The notes below the pieces were generated by a model. The model was not told where the DNA came from, ran no database searches, and saw only the letters and a list, made by a program, of their open reading frames with translations. The position numbers and the translations under genes were made by a program. Source: Paracyclopina nana (lineage: Eukaryota; Arthropoda; Copepoda; Cyclopoida; Cyclopettidae). From it: a DNA stretch of 64,000 bases. The DNA lies in contig JAGUCH010000001.1 of assembly GCA_019096065.1 (NCBI GenBank), positions 15,562,001 to 15,626,000 on the forward strand. Direction: 5' to 3'. This document shows, piece after piece, positions 38,496-47,553 of this stretch (position 1 is the first letter of the stretch; each line of letters starts with the position of its first letter).

Positions 38496-38640
38496 GGCTG
38501 AGAAACAATTCTATGCCAGAACTGAGACACGCAATGGACTCAGGCTAATGAGTTAGCCTCACATAAGTACTGAGATTAGTACAAAAGGGCTGAGACTGAG
38601 TTTGAGATGAGACTAAGTCACCAACAGCTTAGCTGAGACT
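38496..38640. repeat. Degenerate CTGAGA-rich tract
   Basis: Five exact CTGAGA copies plus near-copies (TTGAGA, ATGAGA, GAGACTAAG) occur in about 145 bp just upstream of the IMD-like start. Spacing is irregular, so it is not a clean tandem array. A loosely similar stretch of ACTGA/ACTAA words lies at 46725-46790. Confidence 0.4.
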
Positions 38641-39132
38641 AAAAGCCATCATAACAGCTGTTCTGCATAGCTTACTGATTTATCCCATTAGTTCCCAAAT
38701 AGCCTTCAATGCGTTGCTGAGTGGCTAAATGAAAAACTATATTTAATGTAATGTTGTGAGATCCCTCTCACCTTTACTTTCCAGCTGATTTCAGAATTCT
38801 GAACATCTTTAGGTAACACTTATAATCTTGAATAAGCAATGGATGGCAGAACTTGGTAAAATGGCTGTCGCGGTGTATCACCGCCAGAGAATTCACCTTA
38901 GCTTGTGCTTAGTCCGCATTACTTAGAAACTGTTATCACAATTCACGCAACCTACGTAAAGAAAATTAACCACACATAGGTTAGTGTGCACACATTCCAG
39001 TGTAAATATGGAAAGATTATGCAAATAGGTTTCGATGAAATTACTCTGTTGCTAACCCAAAAGAAAATAAGATATTGACTAATGGAATTTACCCACACTA
39101 AGAAGAGCACAAATAGATGCATGAAAAGAACA

Positions 39133-39138
39133 TTTATT
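39133..39138 (-). terminator. Polyadenylation signal of SF3B6
   Basis: TTTATT on the plus strand reads AATAAA on the minus strand about 11 nt past the SF3B6 stop, implying a very short 3' UTR. Confidence 0.65.
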
Positions 39139-39148
39139 TACAGTATCA

Positions 39149-39739
39149 TTATTTAGCTTCTCTTCCTGGCGTACTTAGGCCGTATTTGGCCTTCATGGCC
39201 ATCAACTCGGCCTCCTTTTTGTCAGCATCGACCTTCTTGAAGGCCTTATTTGATTGGTAATACAGCACAACTAAATATCGGTTACACACGTTAAAACCAC
39301 TCAGGTGATCACAAGCATTTTTGGCATCAAAAATGTCCTCATAGACAACAAATGCAGTTCCTCTCGTCTCGGGCGTATTGCCTACACGAATTTGCCGAAT
39401 GGCTCCATATTTGCCAAAAATGTCGTACATTTCTTCAGCTGTGATTTTGTAGGGTAAATTACGAACGTAGAGCACTCTGTTCACCTCTGGAGGTAACCGA
39501 ACCTGCAATGGAAAACAGTGCAACTTCAAATTAGCGAGAAGGATTTGATGCTTGAGTATATAAAGTGCTTTACAACATGACCTCACTTTGCTATTCTAAC
39601 CTCTTAAAAATACCTTTCGCAGAATCATGTCAAAAAATTGCAGTTTTTCAACTTTAATTCTTGAAAAGCTCTGCTTAAGTGACATTATGTAAAATTATAT
39701 TGAGCAACTTACATTGAGACGATTTCTGTTCATCGCCAT
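39149..39739 (-). CDS. SF3B6: Splicing factor 3B subunit 6 (SF3b p14), 126 aa, two exons
   Basis: SF3B6/p14 is the small RRM subunit of SF3b in the U2 snRNP, contacting the branch-point adenosine region and SF3B1. Exons: 39739-39713 and 39502-39149 (381 nt). The short first exon encodes only MAMNRNRLN and the second contains the whole RRM: RNP2-like VLYVRNL, RNP1-like GTAFVVYED, and the conserved [15 protein letters not shown] and [19 protein letters not shown] segments. The length of 126 residues agrees with the 125 of the human protein. It is divergent from the COX16-COA3-TFB1M cluster, sharing a 624-bp promoter region. Confidence 0.97.
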
Positions 39740-40363
39740 ATTGCCTTTGTTTGTGAATTTCAGAAAGAGCCGAGTTAACTTCGCCGATTTGACGAATTTT
39801 ATTTTATTTTTTTGTTATTATTTCGTCGACTCGCCGACGTTTTTCGCCCAAGCGCCTCTCTCATTGACGATGGATCGAAATAAACCCGTCGAGCTTTCTA
39901 CACAAAAAAGGAAAGCCAAAATACAGCATAAAGTAGATCATGTGACTCACCAACGGACAACATAATAAAGATCGTTCAAGAGTTTGATTAATAAAAAGGG
40001 TATATTATCTAAAGTCGTTGATTAATGCCATTAATATCACGAATGAGGCCTTAAAATAAGTAAGTCGTAAAAATTCAAAATAAGCTCGATTTAAGTCAGT
40101 CTTCGCATATCAAGGTAATTATTATTGAAAATAATATAACATGATTCAAGTTGCTTCGGTATAAAAAAATCTCAAAATATTTAGACAAGTTTAGTCATTA
40201 TAGCCAGACAATGGTGATATAACTACTGAAGAACACGGTTTAAAAATAATTTTAAACGCCTTAAGAAAAGTTGTTCGGTTTCCTATTGAGTGTTTACTAA
40301 CTTTCGCAACTCCATTGCCATTTATGATTTATGTAAAAAACCGAGATTTTGTCAGCATGGATA
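39740..40363. promoter_or_regulatory. Divergent promoter region of SF3B6 and the COX16-COA3-TFB1M cluster
   Basis: These 624 bp between divergent starts must drive SF3B6 and the mitochondrial gene cluster. An unspliced 31-codon frame at 39870-39965, followed at once by AATAAA, lies inside but looks incidental. A pyrimidine/CG-containing block (39765-39880) is the likely SF3B6-proximal promoter. No TATA box is evident. Confidence 0.5.
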
Positions 40364-40371
40364 ATGTTTGA
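40357..40371 (+). promoter_or_regulatory. Short uORF overlapping the COX16 start
   Basis: ATG GAT AAT GTT TGA (MDNV then stop) begins 7 nt upstream of the COX16 ATG in another frame and ends inside COX16 codon 3. Ribosomes starting here would miss the COX16 start unless they reinitiate, so it may tune which cistron is read. Confidence 0.5.
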
Positions 40372-40747
40372 TAATTTGCGGAGATTAGTGCAAAATCGAC
40401 ACTTTAAATTCGGTGTGCCTTTCATCGGGCTTTTGGTCGGCTCTTCGTTTGCCCTAACTGAAGTGACATCGTTCAGATACGAATTTCGCAAGACGAAAAA
40501 GCTCGAGCAGGAGGAAATTGAACAGCTTAAAGCCAAAGGCATCATTAAAAGGGACCCCAACGAGCTGTCACTGGAAAACTTGTACGATGAGTACATGAAG
40601 AAGGACTACAACGAAGATTACGACAACTTGAGAATTCCTCGGCCTTGGGAAGAAGGCGAAAATCCTGTGGATCAACAGAGAAAAGCGAACAAGAGAATCA
40701 AATCTGTCCGAGAAGCTAAATCATTGCTGTCATCGTCCTCAACTTGA
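40364..40747 (+). CDS. COX16: Cytochrome c oxidase assembly protein COX16 (127 aa, single exon)
   Basis: COX16 is an inner-membrane factor that helps insert or metallate COX2 (and COX1) during complex IV assembly. One intact exon. After a short matrix-side start, FGVPFIGLLVGSSFALTE forms the single transmembrane anchor (about residues 16-34), followed by a charged intermembrane-space region that ends in the family signature LRIPRPWEE, matching IRGPRPWED of human COX16. The length of 127 compares with 106 in human; the extra residues are a Lys/Ser-rich tail. The start at 40364 was chosen as the first ATG in frame; its context is weak. The frame contains only two further ATGs, near 40587-40595. 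The stop is 6 nt before the COA3 ATG, so it is probably the first cistron of a shared mRNA. Confidence 0.88.
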   Translation: MFDNLRRLVQNRHFKFGVPFIGLLVGSSFALTEVTSFRYEFRKTKKLEQEEIEQLKAKGIIKRDPNELSLENLYDEYMKKDYNEDYDNLRIPRPWEEGENPVDQQRKANKRIKSVREAKSLLSSSST

Positions 40748-40753
40748 ATTAAA

Positions 40754-41140
40754 ATGGCTAATTTACTTCGTGGAAGAGCCGCTACCCTTTGCCGCTTCAT
40801 GTCAAGCAAGCCCATGGAGCAAGTAAGTATTCTCTACTCATTATCTTTATTCAGTCGTTTCACTTTCGTCGATTCAAAGGTCAACGTGGATGCTCCCAAT
40901 GTGCAAAAGACGCTCGGCAACGTTAACATGAATTTGATCCGGAAGGCTGAAAAGCAGAATTTGGCCAGGGCTGAAAAGCACATTCAAAACAGAAAGAGAG
41001 ACTGGACGATTGGAGGAACTTGCTTTGCCATAGCCATTGGCATTTATGTGTACACCATTTGGGCAATCAAGCAAGAGACCTTCCTGGATGACTTTGAAGT
41101 ACCCAATCCTTTGCCCGATGAAGATGAGCCAAAGAAGTAA
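40754..41140 (+). CDS. COA3: Cytochrome c oxidase assembly factor 3 (COA3/CCDC56), 109 aa if spliced
   Basis: COA3 is a single-pass inner-membrane protein of the MITRAC complex that stabilises newly made COX1 and couples its translation to assembly. The conserved core is KRDWTIGGTCFAIAIGIYVY followed by AIKQETFLDDFE, aligning with the human transmembrane segment and SISQERFLDELE. Two models exist: an open 387-nt frame (128 aa), or splicing of a 57-nt, in-frame intron (40823-40879, donor GTAAGT, acceptor CAAAG). I favour splicing, because it gives 109 residues against 106 in human, and 56-60 nt introns occur in neighbouring genes. The ATG has A at -3 and G at +4. It starts 6 nt after COX16 and stops 5 nt before TFB1M. 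In Drosophila COA3 and mtTFB1 share a bicistronic transcript. Confidence 0.88.
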   Translation: MANLLRGRAATLCRFMSSKPMEQVSILYSLSLFSRFTFVDSKVNVDAPNVQKTLGNVNMNLIRKAEKQNLARAEKHIQNRKRDWTIGGTCFAIAIGIYVYTIWAIKQETFLDDFEVPNPLPDEDEPKK

Positions 41141-41145
41141 ACGCA

Positions 41146-42313
41146 ATGGCCTTTAAGCTGCCAGACACTTGGAGGCGAATGCCTCCACTCCCCACTACCA
41201 GGGACTTGCTAAGAATCTATAATATCAGAGCAAAGAAGTCTCTGTCGCAAAACTTCATCATGGATCCTCGCATATTGCAAAAGTTTGTCAAAGTTGCTGG
41301 AAAGATTGATGGTCATGTTGCCATTGAAGTCGGCCCTGGCCCAGGAGGCATCACCAGAGCAATCTTGGATGCTGGAGTCAAAGAATGCCATGTGGTTGAA
41401 AAAGACCCAAGATTCCTGCCTTCCCTCAAGTTGATCAAACACTCTGTGGGCCCTGAGCGGCTTCACATTTCTATCGGAGACTGTCTTCACTACAACATTA
41501 CAAGTAGGTGCCATGCTAACTGCTTATTTTTTCACATTCTAAATCATCCGTCATGTTGTAGAGATGCTTGAAGAAAAGGTCCAGCCAGTCACTTGGGATT
41601 CGCCCCAAAAGCCAGCCTTGACGATTTTTGGCAATTTGCCATTCAACGTGGCAACTCCATTCCTCATTCGACTCATCAAGTCCATATCTGATCAAAGTAA
41701 CTTTTTTACCTACGGACGAGCCACGTCTGTCCTTTGCTTCCAACATGAAGTGGCCATGAGGATGTGTGCTCCAGAGCAGAATTCTGAACGGTGCAGGTTA
41801 TCAGTCATGTGCCAGAATTGGGCTGACGTTCACTATGCCTTCAATCTGCCCGGAGGTGCGTTTGTGCCACCTCCCCAAGTCGAGGTTGGAGTTGTCAGAC
41901 TGACACCACTCAGAGAGCCCTTCATAGATTTGCCCTTTGCTTTTGTGGATCAGGTTGTCAATGCCTTGTTTTTAGGAGGCAAAAACAAGTATGTCAACAC
42001 AACGCTAAAAACAATTTTTTTAAAGCATGGAGTCTCACCCAAGGAGGCCCGTGAACTAGTGAAAGAATTATTGAAGAGATGTGACATTGATCCAAACTCC
42101 ACTGCTGTCGCCTTGAGTCTGAGTGACATCAAGGCTTTGTGCTTTGGGTACAAGTTGCTCCTCGAAACTCATCCAAGTTTGAAGTGCAATGCGAGCCTGG
42201 ATGATGATGATGTTGCTCATCTCGAAGCCGACTCTGACATTGAATACGTTGGAGAACAGACTCTTAGTCTCAGTGTAGTGAAACCGCCTACCAAATATGT
42301 TGTTCAGTTTTGA
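41146..42313 (+). CDS. TFB1M: Mitochondrial 12S rRNA dimethyladenosine transferase 1 (369 aa, two exons)
   Basis: TFB1M (mtTFB1, KsgA/Dim1 family) dimethylates two adjacent adenines in helix 45 of mitochondrial small-subunit rRNA, needed for mitoribosome assembly. Exons: 41146-41503 and 41562-42313, with a 58-nt intron. Motifs in order: KKSLSQNFIMD (about 30-40), SAM-binding EVGPGPGGITRAIL (61-74), VVEKDPRF, and the catalytic NLPF at 144-147 (NLPY-type), then SVMCQNWADV and FVPPPQVEVGVV. The C-terminal four-helix region ends with a short acidic extension. The ATG has G at -3 and +4 and lies 5 nt after the COA3 stop, leaving no room for a separate promoter unless it lies inside COA3. The first AATAAA downstream is at 42680. 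Confidence 0.97.
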
Positions 42314-44129
42314 CTTTTGCTTATGAGCAACTTTTGGGAAATACACGCTATGCAACAAAATCCATGGCTTTAAATTCATGTAAGCAAATCCTGCACAAGC
42401 CTTTTAAGTCCAATTCCACATGAAGGCTTTATGTGTTGCATTTCATCAACAACGAGCGTGCATCAAAGCTAGATTTAAGCACTGGCTTCGAGGCCTTTCA
42501 TCCTACGTGAAAATGTTTTATAATCGTGATCAAGGAAAAAGCGACGAAAATCAGAGTAGTAGCTCAAAAGGACAATCCGATTTGAGCACAAGCTACTTTA
42601 TTTGTAGCTATAAGGTCATGTGAGGTGGCAGCAGAAAAACTTGCTTAGTGCAGCTTAAGACAAAAAGTGTAATATGGGTAATAAAAGTGATTTATGTGAC
42701 TTTTTATGTCAACAACAAAGTACGCCCCATGTTAGCTATTTTCAATCAACACCATTAAAAGAGCATTCTAAATGCGAAATAATTCTCGCGTCAACATTTC
42801 GCTATTTTTTGAAGAGAATTAATTTGGCCGATTTTTGACTTGAAGGTATTTGTCTGAGCAGTGAATGATATAAGCTCAAGCTAATTATCCTCAACATTGT
42901 GGCTAATATGAGAGAGCATTTCTGGAGTCTCTTATTAATGATTTGCTTCCTCTTCCGCTAACATTAATAAATCTTTTGCACAATTTTTCAGCATAAAAGA
43001 GAGCGTGACATGCAACATTAAGCATGCAAGACTTTCTCTAATTATAACAGTAGCGGTAACAGGCGTGGCAATCTGAACTATTGATTCAACGGCTGTTTTA
43101 TATTGCCAAAATTCAGCGGCTCATTGCGTAAAATATGACTTTTGAAATATCTAGTGCTTTTGATTGCATAAAATATGCGAATCTTAAATTGGCTAATCAA
43201 CAGAATTTGAAAAAGCAATGAAATGCTGTAGTGAAAGTTGCTGCCAATGCCCTATAAAAGATTGATTGGTTCTTTTGTATAATTCCTGAGCAAATTACAC
43301 TCAAAACATACCATTATGTGCATTAGAATGTAGTAGTATGTGGGTGCATTCATTGCAGACCCGACTTCTTTCTCCCATTGTGCTTTGTTGCAAACCTAAT
43401 CAATCCTGGCCTCAGCTTTGCATGGAACATACAAAGTATAATGTTTGACCAATCGTTCCTGGTACATTAGACCAGAAAACCAGAGCTCCATTAAGTATTT
43501 TTGCTGCTTCAAAGGTCAAGTTTCAAGTTGGCCAGATTGATCGATTTTCTACGAGGTTTTATCAATTGTTCAATCAATGTAAGCCTTTCTCTTTTTGCCT
43601 CACATAAAATATTTACATTTTTACCTTTCCAATAATGAGTAATTTCTGGTATTCCATTTGGGCTCAAAAATACAATAATTCACTCTAAAATGAAAGCAAA
43701 ACAGAGAAACAAACAGTGGGGTAAACAATGAGAAAGCTACTTCAATGGGCTTAAGTTATTTGAAAATATAGATATGAGTACCAAAGAAAGTGAGATGTTT
43801 ATCTACATTTGGTAGCAAGTAGAAAGCTATTCATAGAAGGTTTTTATCAGAAAGAGGTAGCGCTGGTGGGCGGGGCTTACCTAGTTAGGCGCCCTCAGTT
43901 TGTACGGAGGCTTTGATTTGTCAAGTGCTACATATCTTTTAATACTTTTGCTACAGAAAGTCCAATTTGGTAAATTCTTTTCTTGGTGTACAATTACAAA
44001 TAAAAATGCTGATGTGCGGAGAAAGCTGTTTTTTTTCCAGATTTGTTGGTTGCATGTTAAAAAACTCCTTCTATTTCCGTTTACAGCTCAGTGTTCAATC
44101 AAAATGCTGCAAGAGTCAAAGACTAAAAA
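42314..44129. other. Intergenic region between TFB1M and the orphan GPCR
   Basis: About 1.8 kb of AT-rich sequence without a supported gene. It includes the TFB1M 3' UTR. The stretch before 44130 contains acceptor-like sites (CCGTTTACAG ending at 44088), suggesting that the orphan GPCR has an untranslated first exon in this interval. Confidence 0.5.
42680..42685 (+). terminator. Candidate polyadenylation signal for the COX16-COA3-TFB1M transcript
   Basis: AATAAA 367 nt beyond the TFB1M stop, the first such hexamer downstream on this strand. None was seen after the COX16 or COA3 stops, in line with a common 3' end. Confidence 0.45.
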
Positions 44130-44133
44130 ATGA
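44104..44133 (+). promoter_or_regulatory. uORF overlapping the orphan GPCR start
   Basis: A nine-codon upstream frame starts at 44104 and its TGA (44131-44133) overlaps the receptor ATG (44130-44132) in an ATGA arrangement, a layout compatible with termination-reinitiation. Confidence 0.45.
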
Positions 44134-46308
44134 ATGAGACAGCCGAAGCCAGGAACGTGACAACAAATGGTGAGCTACCACAAGAAAGCTCTTTGCTGTC
44201 TGATGCTCTAGGCTACCAAGCTGAAGAAGTTTACCTACTCAACAAACCCATACAATGCATCCTGATATCATTAATTATCTCAATTGCCATTGTCTGCAAC
44301 AGTCTAGTCATCCACAACATATGGAAAAGCCAGGTAAACAAATTAGCTAACCACATCATCGAATCACTCAAAACTTTAAGCCAAGTAGCAACTGCTATTC
44401 AGGTTGAAAGCAGAAAAGTTGTTACGGGCTTGCATTGCAATAATGGATCGATAGGGCAAAAGTTTAGCTTTTCATTATCTGCCAATGCAAAGCTCGAGTG
44501 AAGTTGTTGTAGCACTAGAAGCATTAATAATCTGCTTAAATTTTTTTATTGTGGAACATTCACAAAAGTAGCAGAACAAAGTTGAGAACAAAGACACAAA
44601 ATTCTGCAGGTTTTGGAGCAAACTTTTCCACTCACAGCACAGCAGTTGCTAAGGAGTTTTATGCACTTTTTGGCTGTAACAAATGACTCTGGGAAAAGGG
44701 AAAAAATCGTGGCCACTTCTTACAAAGCCAGGAGCTACAGCTCTGCTTTATGCTCACGAGGAGGATTTAAAGGCAAATGCCTTTTTTCCCTTGCAGCTGA
44801 AGATGCGAACTGTGAACTTTCTGCTGATCAAAAACTTGTGTATTGTGGATCTCATTGGAGCCTTTGTAGTCCTGCCATTTCCATTGGTAGCCACAGCCAA
44901 AGGCCAATGGGACTTTGGGGATGCCATGTGCACAGCCAACTCCATCGTGAATGTGGCCTTGTGGCTCCAGCACATCGTGATGTTTGCCATGCTCAAAATT
45001 GACAGGGTTCTTGCCTCTTGCTTGCCTTTCGGAAAGTACCCTCTCTTGGGGGTGGAGGCTGTGACAGGCATAGTGATTTCTTCCTGGGTAAGGGAACTAA
45101 ATGTCATGAAATAATGGAATATGTTTCAAAATCATGCTTCAGGTCTTGTCCTTCTTTGTGGCTGGCCTTGTTACAGCCTTGTTCAAGTCTGCCTATGAGC
45201 CTGCTGTAGTCCTTTGCATCCCTGAACTGCCAATTGGTTTCTTCATCACCATTTTCAGTGTTTATTGCATGGCCCTCCTGGGCATGGTTGGTGGCTACAT
45301 TGTGGTGCTCATTTGCTTGAAGAGGAAGCAAGCTCACATCCAAAACACAAATGCAGTGCAGGCCACAGATTACAAAGGCCTGGAAAGAGCAGCCTTGACC
45401 AGGTAAGTTTCGCCTTTTATTGCTTACATGAATTATTGCTTGAATTTACATTTTTGCTTGCAGTTTCCTCATCACCATCAGCCACTTTTTATTGTATGTT
45501 CCTACTATGCTGGTGATAGGCTTGCATGGCTGGTTTTTGCACCCCATTGCAATTCTTTGTTGTGACATGGTTGTCTACTCGGAGTTTCTGATCCACCCTG
45601 TGGTCCTTCTAAGCACTTCCACCAAAATGAGGCAAGAAATCAAGCACACCCTGTACAGACTCTGCCAAATTGTCATATCAGTGTCCCTGTCTGAAATCTA
45701 CTGGTACACCAAGACATTCCTCCTGAAGAAAAATAAGGACCAAATGTATGCTGTGAGGTCACCAGAGGTCACCAGGCCCCCTGCTGAGATCATCACAAGG
45801 TCACCTGTAGTCTATACTGCAGTGAGGTCACCACCACCCACTGTGGCACCAAATATTCCTAACAGCAATAGTACCAAAGAGCTCACCTCTGTGGTCATCC
45901 ATGAGCAGGTGAGAGTATAATTTTTAAAGCATTAGGATTTCATTGATGAGATTCCATAAATTACAGGCTAGTCACAGACTTGTTGCTGATGATGACCATG
46001 ATGTCATTGTAGTGGTGAAATCTCCACCAAAGAGGCAGCTATCCTTAGACCAAATGTTTTCAGAAGAAAGAGTAATAGCCAGTTGTAACAAGAGACATCA
46101 TAGCATCCATTTACCTCCACTTTTGACATCCTCTCAACAATTGGATTGGTTGGCAAAGCCAGCAGTTTACTTGCTCCCAACCAAGGCTTTCATACAAGGC
46201 CAAAATGATCAAGATTTAGAACTAGGCTGTGACCACATTGAAGAGCTGGACTCCATTGAGTTGCACTTTGAGCAGAATGAAAAGAACCAAGACGAAGTAT
46301 TCATTTGA
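44130..46308 (+). CDS. Orphan class A-like GPCR with atypical signature motifs (513 aa, five exons)
   Basis: A seven-helix receptor of unknown ligand. Exons: 44130-44333, 44797-45087, 45143-45402, 45464-45908, 45967-46308 (1,542 nt, phases agree). TM1 lies at about 40-63. TM2 has the class A Asp (CIVDLIGAFVVLP, Asp86), TM3 has the disulfide Cys (Cys113), and TM4 ends with Trp165. TM6 keeps its Pro (LLYVP). However, TM3 ends IDRV instead of E/DRY, and TM7 reads EFLIHPVVLL, lacking the NPxxY Tyr. The cytoplasmic tail of about 170 residues contains imperfect repeats of V/T-R-S-P (VRSPEV, TRSPVV, VRSPPP), likely phosphorylation or SH3/WW-type contact sites. The extracellular N-terminus has NET and NVT sequons. 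I do not recognise the orthologue. A polyadenylation signal lies 35 nt downstream. Confidence 0.85.
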
Positions 46309-47553
46309 CAACACCTTGATCTCGTTATAGTCACTATTTAGCAAATAAATAGACCAAACACCCATGAAATACCACCATTATCACTCATTACTAACAAAAG
46401 TTATTCACAATTGAAGTCGGAGCTTCAGCTCTAGTAATTTTAAAAAGCAATTATAAAAGTGCCGGCTGAACTGCCACACCGAGAGAAAGTTCCATTGGAA
46501 AGCAACATTTAATTTGAAGAATCATAGCTTCATAATATTTTTTCCAGTATCATAAGAGAAAAGTAAGGTTTGATGTCTTACCTCGAGTTACAATTTTCAA
46601 AATTCTCCTTGTGACAAAAAAGCCTTTCTTTACTGACGCTCAACTAATAAAGGCAATAAGCGAGTCTGCGACACAAATCTCTCTTTACAAGGTAAAATTT
46701 GATGCCTATTGCAAAACGAGCTGAACTGACTAAAGTCACTAAACTGAGCACTGACTAATCACTAATCAGTGATCTAACTCATCTCAGCAATCAGCTGAAA
46801 TATAAAGCTTGTTGCCTGGCTCGAGCTACTTTTTCTTAGGCAATAAACTTGTCGTTTTGACTCCTCTCCATTTTAAAAGCAGGCGTCGTCTTCAAGGTAG
46901 CACATTTTCTGAAATAGTTTCAGCTCAAGCAGAATTTAAGAAAAAATTAGTTTATTTATAGCCAAAAATAATTCGGAAAAGAAATTTATCCGCGATTTTG
47001 ACTCAGAAACGAACCAGAAACTTATAAGAAACGAACCTTTGGAAATAGAGTTTTCAACAAAAAGATTTCGCACGACTATGTTTGAAGGTTTGCTCTTGGA
47101 AGCTAAAGTAATTATTCTAAAAGTTAACTTATATTTCCAAGAATAAAATCGTTACCGTAAAAATATTTTGTGGTGATAATAAAAGTCGCTGTTGATGTTG
47201 CAACTTACAATGAGCATTTTTCGATCCATTAAAGAGATCGACTCAACTTCTTTAAAATAGCTCTGAACTAAGTTATTTGAGGCATCAATTTGAAACTGTA
47301 ACTGAATAACTTAGATTTTGCATAATTTTTTGATGCTATATGACTTGTTTTAGACATAAACAATAAAAAAAGTGACGGAAAATCAGACCAAATATCGTGC
47401 ACGCAAAAAAAATCGACATAAACTTTTTTCGAGACATAATACCGAGGTAGTATCTCGAACTAACTATTCGGAACCGGAAATCAATCGTATTCTTCGCCAT
47501 TGATGAAGAATTGGGCAATACGTTATTTATCATTTAAACTCGTAGTAAGAAAA
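46309..47553. other. Intergenic region between the orphan GPCR and the unknown 512-aa gene
   Basis: About 1.2 kb, AT-rich, holding the GPCR 3' end and the promoter of the next gene. No coding sequence is supported. Confidence 0.5.
46344..46349 (+). terminator. Polyadenylation signal of the orphan GPCR
   Basis: AATAAA 35 nt after the receptor stop codon. Confidence 0.7.

Larger units (their letters stand above)
38348..39148. other. Intergenic region between IMD-like and SF3B6
   Basis: About 800 bp holding the IMD-like promoter on the minus strand and the SF3B6 3' end. No coding sequence is seen. The main feature is a degenerate tract of CTGAGA words (38496-38640). Confidence 0.5.

Noticed and set aside
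39870-39965. 31-codon frame with good start context followed by AATAAA
   Set aside because: Too short and without homology; it sits in the promoter region of SF3B6 and COX16, so a microprotein cannot be claimed.
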